This document shows positions 6,014 through 11,710 of a DNA stretch of 11,710 bases, piece after piece. This stretch comes from an uncultured Streptococcus sp. (lineage in GTDB: Bacteria > Bacillota > Bacilli > Lactobacillales > Streptococcaceae): the NCBI RefSeq assembly GCF_938036805.1, contig NZ_CALHWC010000017.1:1-11710 (forward strand), in the 5' to 3' direction. The position numbers and the translations under genes are program-made. Position 1 is the stretch's first letter, and each line of letters opens with the position of its first letter. Below the pieces are notes generated by a model, which saw nothing but the letters and a program-made list of their open reading frames with translations, did not search any database and was not told where the DNA came from.

Positions 6014-6655
6014 ATGAGCTATATTTTGGAAATTTTACCTAGTCTTCTAAGTGGAGCGGCAACTACCTTGCAGGTGTTTGCTTTGGTTTTGGTTTTTTCG
6101 ATTCCTTTGGGAATTATGCTGGCTTTTTCGATGCAAATTAGCTTGAAGCCCCTGCAATGGCTGCTTAATATTTACATCTGGATCATGCGCGGGACGCCGC
6201 TTTTATTGCAGCTAATCTTTATTTACTATGTTTTGCCAAGTATCGGCATTCGGCTGGATCGGATTCCTGCAGCGATTATTGCCTTTACACTAAACTACGC
6301 AGCTTATTTTGCGGAGATTTTCCGCGGCGGTATTTCTTCCATTCCAACTGGACAGTATGAAGCTGCAAAGGTTTTAAAATTTACTCCTGTTCAGACGATT
6401 CGCCTGATTATTTTGCCGCAGGTCGTAAAAATTGTGCTACCAAGCGTATTTAATGAAGTCATGACTTTGGTGAAAGATACCTCTTTGGTGTATGCTTTAG
6501 GCATTTCAGACTTGATTTTGGCCAGTCGTACAGCGGCTAACCGAGATGCCAGTCTGGCACCGATGTTTGTTGCAGGCTTGATTTATTTACTCTTAATCGG
6601 TCTGGCTACGCTGGTTGCTAAGCAGGTCGAAAAGAAATTTAGTTATTATAAGTAG
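6014..6655 (+). CDS. Polar amino-acid ABC transporter permease (HisM/GlnP family)
   Basis: This 213-residue membrane protein is the permease of an amino-acid importer. I start it at ATG 6014, which has AGGAGG at 6002-6007, six bases upstream; an upstream in-frame ATG at 5984 overlaps the promoter -10 box and has no ribosome binding site, so it cannot be the start. The family's N-terminal segment is present (LLSGAATTLQVFALVLVFSI), as is MRGTPLLLQLIFIYY (58-72), the RGTPL motif of HisMQ permeases. About five hydrophobic segments are visible. The cytoplasmic EAA loop that docks on the ATPase is at 116-135 (EAAKVLKFTPVQTIRLIILP); the usual glycine, seven residues into the motif, is lysine here (K122). 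One permease gene only, so the channel is probably a homodimer. The ATPase gene starts 8 bases after the stop. The substrate (for example cystine, glutamine or another polar amino acid) cannot be told from sequence. Confidence 0.93.
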   Translation: MSYILEILPSLLSGAATTLQVFALVLVFSIPLGIMLAFSMQISLKPLQWLLNIYIWIMRGTPLLLQLIFIYYVLPSIGIRLDRIPAAIIAFTLNYAAYFAEIFRGGISSIPTGQYEAAKVLKFTPVQTIRLIILPQVVKIVLPSVFNEVMTLVKDTSLVYALGISDLILASRTAANRDASLAPMFVAGLIYLLLIGLATLVAKQVEKKFSYYK

Positions 6656-6663
6656 GTGCTATT

Positions 6664-7293
6664 ATGTTAGAATTACGAAATATTAGTAAAAAATTTGGTG
6701 ATAAGCAGATTCTAAAGGATTTTAATTTAATCGTGCCTGAAAAGCAAGTGTTGGCCATTGTTGGACCTTCGGGCGGAGGGAAGACGACTCTTCTGCGTAT
6801 GCTAGCAGGTTTGGAGACGATTGATTCAGGACAAGTAATTTATAATGGAGAGATTTTGGATGTCGCAGAGCTTGAAAAGCGTAATCTTCTAGGCTTTGTT
6901 TTTCAAGATTTTCAGCTCTTTCCTCATTTGTCTGTCTTGGAAAATTTGACTTTATCACCAATCCATACAATGAATGTTTCCAAAGAAGAAGCTGAAGAGA
7001 AGGCGCAGGACTTATTGGCTCGCTTAGGCTTGTCCGAGCATGCAAAGGCCTACCCTTATTCGCTGTCAGGTGGGCAAAAACAGCGGGTCGCTTTGGCTCG
7101 TGCTATGATGATTAACCCAGAGATTATCGGATATGATGAGCCAACTTCTGCCTTGGATCCTGCCTTACGCTTGGAAGTAGAAAAACTCATCCTTCAAAAT
7201 CGTGAAATGGGGATGACGCAGATTGTGGTTACACATGATTTGCAGTTTGCGGAAAACATTGCGGATTCTATTCTCAAAGTCATACCAAAATAA
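6664..7293 (+). CDS. Amino-acid ABC transporter ATP-binding protein
   Basis: This 209-residue protein is the ATPase that drives the importer from the cytoplasmic side. All ABC motifs are in order: Walker A GPSGGGKTT (34-42, K40), Q-loop Q81 in FVFQDFQLFPH, signature LSGGQKQR (134-141), Walker B IIGYDEP with D158 and catalytic E159, D-loop SALD (162-165), and the switch histidine H191 in VVTHD. It is about 30 residues shorter than common GlnQ/HisP proteins (near 240): it ends just after the H-loop and lacks the usual 'GKIVEEGTPEEIF' tail. The TAA stop is clean and the downstream gene follows directly, so this looks like a natural short form and not a frameshift. A weak ribosome binding site (TAGG, within the permease stop) suggests translational coupling with the permease. 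Confidence 0.95.
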   Translation: MLELRNISKKFGDKQILKDFNLIVPEKQVLAIVGPSGGGKTTLLRMLAGLETIDSGQVIYNGEILDVAELEKRNLLGFVFQDFQLFPHLSVLENLTLSPIHTMNVSKEEAEEKAQDLLARLGLSEHAKAYPYSLSGGQKQRVALARAMMINPEIIGYDEPTSALDPALRLEVEKLILQNREMGMTQIVVTHDLQFAENIADSILKVIPK

Positions 7294-7304
7294 GGGAGGT
7301 CCGA

Positions 7305-8153
7305 ATGAAAGTAAAGAATATTCTTTTGACCTGTTTGACCCTGATCCTAACCTTCCTGCTCGGTGCTTGTAGTTCCAATGTCAGTGATCCCAGCTTGGAT
7401 AACTGGAGCAAGTACGAGGAGAAAAAACAGATTACAATTGGCTTTGATAATACCTTTGTTCCTATGGGATTTGAGCAAAAAGATGGCACTTATGCAGGGT
7501 TTGATATTGATCTGGCCAATGCTGTCTTTAAGGAATACGGGATTGAGGTGAAATGGCAGCCAATTGATTGGGATATGAAAGAAACAGAGTTGACTAACGG
7601 CACGATTGACCTCATTTGGAATGGCTATTCCGCAACGGACGAGAGAATGGAAAAGGTGCAATTTACCATTCCTTACATGAAAAATGAGCAGGTTTTGGTC
7701 AGCAAAAAGTCCTCTCATATCTCACAGGCCAGTGATATGGCAGGAAAAATATTGGGCGCCCAAACGGGATCTTCTGGCTATGTAGCATTTGAAAGCAATC
7801 CTGAAATATTGAAAACCTTTGTCAAAAATCATACAGCGACCCAGTACCAAAGCTTCAACGAGGCTTTAATTGATTTGCAAAACGACCGGATTGATGGTCT
7901 CTTGATTGACCGCGTTTATGCCAATTATTATCTGACAGAAGAAGGAATTTTAGATCAATATTCAGTCTTTTCAGTTGGATTTGAGAGCGAGGCCTTTGCG
8001 GTCGGAGCTAGAAAGGCGGACCGTACTTTAGTTGAAAAAGTAAATGCTGCTTTCGGGAAATTATACCAAGAGGGAGAATTCCAGAAAATCGCTGAAAAGT
8101 GGTTTGGAGAGGATATTGCGACAGACCAAGTGAAAGCATATAAAAACAACTAG
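7305..8153 (+). CDS. Amino-acid ABC transporter substrate-binding lipoprotein (SBP_bac_3 family)
   Basis: This 282-residue protein captures the amino acid outside the cell and delivers it to the permease. The signal peptide has a basic start (MKVK), a hydrophobic core (ILLTCLTLILTFLL) and a lipobox LGAC (19-22), so the mature protein is lipid-anchored at Cys22. The binding domain follows: ITIGFDNTFVPMGF, then YAGFDIDLANAVFKEYGIEV, the family's ligand-binding beta strand and helix, WDMKETELTNGTIDLIWNG, and the second lobe with GAQTGSSGYVAF. A strong ribosome binding site AAGGGAGG (7292-7299) overlaps the ATPase stop, five bases before the ATG, which fits the need for more binding protein than transporter. 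The last codons (Lys-Asn-Asn-stop) are part of the terminator palindrome shared with the convergent CDF gene. The ligand is not evident from sequence. Confidence 0.95.
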   Translation: MKVKNILLTCLTLILTFLLGACSSNVSDPSLDNWSKYEEKKQITIGFDNTFVPMGFEQKDGTYAGFDIDLANAVFKEYGIEVKWQPIDWDMKETELTNGTIDLIWNGYSATDERMEKVQFTIPYMKNEQVLVSKKSSHISQASDMAGKILGAQTGSSGYVAFESNPEILKTFVKNHTATQYQSFNEALIDLQNDRIDGLLIDRVYANYYLTEEGILDQYSVFSVGFESEAFAVGARKADRTLVEKVNAAFGKLYQEGEFQKIAEKWFGEDIATDQVKAYKNN

Positions 8154-8172
8154 CAGAAAACTAGTTGTTTTT
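8142..8172. terminator. Bidirectional terminator shared by two convergent genes
   Basis: AAAAACAACTAG (8142-8153) is a perfect inverted copy of CTAGTTGTTTTT (8161-8172), with a 7-base loop CAGAAAA. The T run after the stem on each strand makes it a Rho-independent terminator in both directions. Both stop codons lie inside the stem: TAG of the binding protein at 8151-8153 and TAG of the CDF gene on the minus strand at 8163-8161. Confidence 0.92.
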
Positions 8173-9351
8173 TCGTGTTTCTTGGTGAAAGATATTTTGC
8201 CAGACTTCGTGGCGGCGCCATAGGCTAGTATGGATGACATCGCCGATTTGATAGCGAATCAGCTTGGTCTTTTGGCTGACGGATGTAATTTCTAAATTTT
8301 TGATGGGAGAAGTTTGGGCTCTCTCTAGTTGAAATTCCTCTTTGTTTAGCTGGCGACCATCTTGGGAAATGTAGACAAAATCAGAGGAAAGAAGTGCCTC
8401 CAATTGACTACCTTGGTCGACTAATTGCTCACGCATCAGGAGCTTTTGATAGACATTATCCAGAATCTCATCTTCAGGAATCGGAGCTGGCTCAATATGA
8501 ATATCAATGTCGAAGACGCCAAAGTTCTCTTTGAGCATATCCTCTACCTGATCAGCGATTTCGTGGCTTTCAAAGACAGAGAGGTCGGGATTCATTTCCA
8601 GTATAATATCCAAATAGATATTGCTACCATAGGTCCGACCACGCTGGGACTTGACGCGTGTGATTTTAGGGATTTCCAGGATAGCGCGCTTGTAATCGTC
8701 TAAAAGATCCTGATCAAAGCCATCTGACAGGCTGAAAGAGGACTCTATAAAGATATCATAGGCTGTTTTTAGAATGAAAAACGTAATAACGATGGCTGCT
8801 AGCTTATCAACGATAGGGAATTTCAGGGAGCTGGTAATAATGGCAACAGAAGTACCCAGAGAAGTGATGGCATCCGAGAGATTATCCTTGGCAGCCGCAT
8901 CCAGAGCTTTGGATTTTACCCTTTTTGCTAGGTTTTTATTGTAAAGATAAACACCAAACATGATGATGGCCGATACAATCCCGACGATGGCTCCCACAGG
9001 ATCAATCAAGGTTTCTTCCTTGTTAATGATTTTTTGAGCTGTATCAATGAGGACATTGAAACCGACAAAAAACATGATGAAAGAAGTAATCAGGCTGGCC
9101 AGATCTTCAATCTTCCAATGGCCGAAGCGGTGGTCCTTATCCGCTGGTTTTCTTGCCATGCGTAGGCCAATTAAGACTGCTAGATTGGCAACGATATCGG
9201 AGACGTTGTTGAAACCATCCGCCATCAAACTGGAGGATGTCAGTGTCGCACCTGCAATGATTTTTGTAACGGATAGGCCAATGTAGGTGGCAATTGCTAG
9301 GAGGGCGCCTCGTTCGGCAAGTTTGAGATTGTCGCTTGGATGATTGTTCAT
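8161..9351 (-). CDS. mntE: Cation diffusion facilitator, probable manganese exporter MntE, with C-terminal NTF2-like domain
   Basis: This 396-residue protein is a CDF-family membrane exporter, which swaps a metal ion for protons. The first ~200 residues hold about six membrane segments. The membrane metal site reads D45 and N49 (ADGFNNVSD, segment 2) with D156 and D160 (DNLSD, segment 5). This Asn-Asp-Asp-Asp set is the one described for manganese CDFs such as S. pneumoniae MntE, whereas zinc members carry Asp-Asp-His-Asp. The DKDHRFGHWKIEDLA loop (71-85) and the cytoplasmic ferredoxin-like domain (about 205-290, ending DIDIHIEP) are standard. Residues about 296-393 are an extra domain: SSDFVYISQDGRQLNKEEF, then SLWRRHEVWQNIFHQET, resembling DUF4440/NTF2-like proteins. 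Length fits streptococcal MntE. The start ATG (9351) has AGGAG five bases upstream on the minus strand. Metal specificity is inference. Confidence 0.85.
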   Translation of the reverse strand: MNNHPSDNLKLAERGALLAIATYIGLSVTKIIAGATLTSSSLMADGFNNVSDIVANLAVLIGLRMARKPADKDHRFGHWKIEDLASLITSFIMFFVGFNVLIDTAQKIINKEETLIDPVGAIVGIVSAIIMFGVYLYNKNLAKRVKSKALDAAAKDNLSDAITSLGTSVAIITSSLKFPIVDKLAAIVITFFILKTAYDIFIESSFSLSDGFDQDLLDDYKRAILEIPKITRVKSQRGRTYGSNIYLDIILEMNPDLSVFESHEIADQVEDMLKENFGVFDIDIHIEPAPIPEDEILDNVYQKLLMREQLVDQGSQLEALLSSDFVYISQDGRQLNKEEFQLERAQTSPIKNLEITSVSQKTKLIRYQIGDVIHTSLWRRHEVWQNIFHQETRKNN

Positions 9352-9373
9352 GGCTGCTCCTTTCTAGACTACT

Positions 9374-9402
9374 ATTATAGCTTTTTCACACTTGAATTTC
9401 AA
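9374..9402 (-). promoter_or_regulatory. Promoter of the CDF (mntE-like) gene
   Basis: Reading the minus strand: -35 TTGAAA (9402-9397), 17-base spacer, -10 TATAAT (9379-9374), then the ribosome binding site AAAGGAG and ATG at 9351. Spacing is ideal. The perfect inverted repeat TTGAA-T-TTCAA (9392-9402) overlaps the -35 box and could be an operator. Confidence 0.85.
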
Positions 9403-9423
9403 TTGAGGACAGTTGCCTTTTCG

Positions 9424-9453
9424 ATAACAAATTCACTCGAATTTTGATATAAT
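9424..9453 (+). promoter_or_regulatory. Promoter of pcrA
   Basis: TATAAT at 9448-9453 with TG one base upstream (9445-9446) is an extended -10. ATAACA (9424-9429) matches four of six -35 bases with an 18-base spacer. It is divergent from the mntE promoter within a 147-base intergenic region. Confidence 0.8.
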
Positions 9454-9498
9454 GGAAGCATTGATTTTCAGTTTGGTTTTACATTGAAAGGATAGAAG

Positions 9499-11710
9499 AT
9501 GAATCCCTTATTAAACGGTATGAATGACCGTCAGGCCGAAGCGGTCCAGACGACAGAAGGCCCCTTGTTGATTATGGCGGGGGCTGGTTCGGGAAAGACT
9601 CGTGTCTTGACCCACCGCATTGCCTATTTGATTGACGAGAAGATGGTTAATCCTTGGAATATCCTAGCCATTACCTTTACCAATAAGGCAGCGCGGGAGA
9701 TGAAGGAACGGGCAGCAGCACTTAATCCAGCCACCCAAGATTGCTTAATCGCTACCTTCCACTCCATGTGTGTGCGTATTCTGCGGCGAGAAGCTGACCA
9801 TATTGGCTACAATCGCAACTTTACTATCGTTGATCCGGGTGAGCAGCGAACCCTGATGAAACGGATTCTCAAAAATCTCAATCTAGATCCTAAAAAGTGG
9901 AACGAGCGCGCTATTCTGGGGACCATTTCTAATGCAAAGAACGACCTGATTGATGAGGTGGCCTATGCGAATCTAGCTGGTGATATGTACACGGAGATTG
10001 TGGCCAAGTGCTACACGGCCTACCAAAAGGAACTGCGCCAGTCTGAGGCCATGGACTTTGACGATTTGATTATGCTGACCTTGCGGCTTTTTGATCAAAA
10101 TCCTGATGTCCTGACCTACTACCAGCAACGTTACCAGTACATCCATGTAGACGAGTATCAGGATACCAACCATGCTCAGTACCAACTGGTCAAACTCTTG
10201 GCTTCTCGCTTTAAGAATATCTGCGTGGTCGGGGATGCTGACCAGTCTATCTATGGCTGGCGGGGAGCCGATATGCAGAATATCTTGGACTTTGAAAAGG
10301 ATTATCCAGAAGCTAAGGTAGTTCTATTAGAGGAAAATTATCGCTCGACTAAGACCATCCTTCAGGCGGCTAATGAAGTCATCCGAAACAACCGCAACCG
10401 CCGTCCTAAGAATCTCTGGACTCAAAACGAAGACGGTGAAGAAATTGTCTACTACCGAGCTAACGATGAACAAGATGAGGCTGTTTTTGTAGCCAAAACC
10501 ATCGATGAAATAGGTCGCAGCCAAAACTTCCTTCACAAAGACTTCGCAGTTCTTTATCGAACTAACGCCCAGTCCCGTACCATTGAGGAGGCCCTGCTCA
10601 AGTCCAATATTCCTTATACTATGGTCGGCGGAACCAAGTTCTACAGCCGTAAAGAAATCCGCGATGTTATTTCTTACCTCAATCTCATCGCCAATCCTAG
10701 TGACAATATCAGCTACGAGCGCGTGGTCAATGAGCCCAAACGTGGTGTCGGACCGGGAACGGTAGAGAAGATTCGGGATTTTGCGGCTAGTCAAGAAATC
10801 TCTTTGCTGGAGGCGTCAGCTAATATCATGTTGTCACCAGTCAAGGGCAAGGCGGCTCAGGCAGTTTATGAGTTTGCCAATCTGATACTCGACTTGCGGG
10901 ATCGTTTGGATAACTATAGTGTGACTGAGCTAGTCGAGCTTGTTCTGAAAAAGACAGGTTACTCAGTCGCCTTGGCAGCTCAGGCAACCTTGGAAAGCCA
11001 AGCACGGATTGAAAATATCGAAGAATTCCTATCTGTAACCAAGAGCTTTGATGAAAATCCAGACAATCCAGCTGATGAGACGGGACTTGATAAGCTCAGC
11101 CGATTTCTTAATGACTTGGCCTTGATTGCAGACACAGACGATGGAGAGCAGGAGAGTTCTGAAGTGACTTTGATGACCCTTCACGCAGCCAAGGGATTGG
11201 AATTTCCAGTCGTCTTTCTGGTTGGTATGGAGGAAAATGTCTTTCCTCTGAGCCGGGCATCTGAAGATGAGGATGAGCTGGAAGAGGAGCGGCGTCTGGC
11301 CTATGTCGGTATCACCCGAGCAGAGAAGATTCTTTATCTGACCAATGCTAATTCTCGCCTGCTTTATGGTCGGACTAACTACAATCAGCCGACCCGTTTC
11401 TTGAGAGAAATCAGTTCAGACTTGCTAAACTATCAGGGACTGGCTCGACCAGCCAACAGCTCCTTTAAGGTTAGTTATACCAACAGCGATACTAGCAAAT
11501 TCGGTCAGGGCATGAGTCTAGCTCAAGCCTTGCAGGAGAGGAAGCGTCAGGCGGCACCTAGTTCGATTTCTACAGGCAGTCTGCCTTTTGGAAAGAACGG
11601 GCAGAGCCAGGCATCCAAGCCGGAAGTTGTTTGGGCTATTGGAGATATTGCCCATCATAAGAAATGGGGCGATGGGACAGTTCTGGCAGTCTCTGGCAGT
11701 GGAAACAGTC
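9499..11710 (+). CDS. pcrA: ATP-dependent DNA helicase PcrA (UvrD/Rep family), 3' end cut by window
   Basis: The frame is open from ATG 9499 to the window edge (737 codons), so only a short C-terminal piece is missing, judged by family length near 750-770 residues. PcrA is a superfamily 1A 3'-5' helicase for DNA repair, plasmid rolling-circle replication and removal of RecA or stalled polymerase. Motifs in order: Q-motif NDRQAEAV (Q12), Walker A GAGSGKT (28-34, K33), TFTNKAAREM, FHSMC, DFDDLI, motif II DEYQD (218-222), motif III GDADQSIYGWRGAD, motif IV ENYRST, motif V TLHAAKGLEFPVVFL, and motif VI EERRLAYVGITRAEK. The end, VVWAIGDIAHHKKWGDGTVL, is the Tudor-like domain that binds RNA polymerase. 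The ribosome binding site AAAGGA (9487-9492) lies six bases before the ATG. The gene is visibly more G+C-rich than the cas genes, as expected for core chromosome. Confidence 0.98.
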   Translation, partial: MNPLLNGMNDRQAEAVQTTEGPLLIMAGAGSGKTRVLTHRIAYLIDEKMVNPWNILAITFTNKAAREMKERAAALNPATQDCLIATFHSMCVRILRREADHIGYNRNFTIVDPGEQRTLMKRILKNLNLDPKKWNERAILGTISNAKNDLIDEVAYANLAGDMYTEIVAKCYTAYQKELRQSEAMDFDDLIMLTLRLFDQNPDVLTYYQQRYQYIHVDEYQDTNHAQYQLVKLLASRFKNICVVGDADQSIYGWRGADMQNILDFEKDYPEAKVVLLEENYRSTKTILQAANEVIRNNRNRRPKNLWTQNEDGEEIVYYRANDEQDEAVFVAKTIDEIGRSQNFLHKDFAVLYRTNAQSRTIEEALLKSNIPYTMVGGTKFYSRKEIRDVISYLNLIANPSDNISYERVVNEPKRGVGPGTVEKIRDFAASQEISLLEASANIMLSPVKGKAAQAVYEFANLILDLRDRLDNYSVTELVELVLKKTGYSVALAAQATLESQARIENIEEFLSVTKSFDENPDNPADETGLDKLSRFLNDLALIADTDDGEQESSEVTLMTLHAAKGLEFPVVFLVGMEENVFPLSRASEDEDELEEERRLAYVGITRAEKILYLTNANSRLLYGRTNYNQPTRFLREISSDLLNYQGLARPANSSFKVSYTNSDTSKFGQGMSLAQALQERKRQAAPSSISTGSLPFGKNGQSQASKPEVVWAIGDIAHHKKWGDGTVLAVSGSGNS

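Noticed and set aside
6722..7045. Minus-strand open frame of 107 codons inside the ATPase gene
   Set aside because: A shadow of a gene with all ABC motifs on the + strand; no family resemblance or ribosome binding site.
10327..10794. Minus-strand open frame of 155 codons inside pcrA
   Set aside because: The + strand encodes conserved helicase motifs through this stretch; the antisense frame is a by-product of its codon use.

Overview
The window looks like a chromosomal segment of a low-to-mid G+C Firmicute, most likely a Streptococcus of the sanguinis/gordonii/mutans/mitis type. Reasons: strong AAGGAGG-type ribosome binding sites, TATAAT/extended -10 promoters, a lipoprotein-anchored amino-acid ABC transporter, a manganese-type CDF exporter of the length of streptococcal MntE, PcrA, and a 36-bp type II-A CRISPR repeat that I recognise as the Streptococcus thermophilus CRISPR3 type. 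The species cannot be fixed from the sequence alone.

Positions 1-3457 are the downstream part of a type I-C CRISPR-Cas operon, all on the + strand and tightly packed: the 3' end of cas8c (cut by the window edge), cas7, cas4, cas1 and cas2. cas3, cas5 and the start of cas8c should lie just upstream, outside the window. Inside the cas8c tail, an in-frame ATG at 193 behind a strong Shine-Dalgarno sequence probably makes the separate small subunit Cas11c. Cas8c, Cas7 and Cas11c (with Cas5c) form the Cascade surveillance complex. Cas1, Cas2 and Cas4 acquire new spacers.

Positions 3458-3603 are the CRISPR leader, with an 11-bp perfect inverted repeat. Positions 3604-5687 are the array: 31 identical 32-bp repeats plus a degenerate 32nd, with 31 spacers of 33-35 bp. 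The distal end decays further: an 8-base stub of a 33rd repeat lies exactly one period on (5723-5730). About 80 bp beyond it is a single intact repeat of a different CRISPR class, type II-A (5812-5847), with no cas9 genes in view. A terminator-like hairpin follows.

Positions 5958-8172 hold a three-gene polar amino-acid ABC transporter operon (permease, ATPase, binding lipoprotein) with its own promoter. It converges on a minus-strand CDF manganese exporter (mntE-like, 8161-9351). The two genes share one palindromic terminator that contains both stop codons. The CDF protein carries a C-terminal NTF2-like (DUF4440-type) domain. Its promoter is divergent from that of pcrA, which starts at 9499 and runs off the right edge with only its extreme C-terminus missing. 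By eye, the cas genes are visibly more A+T-rich than pcrA, which fits a horizontally mobile defence island beside core genes.
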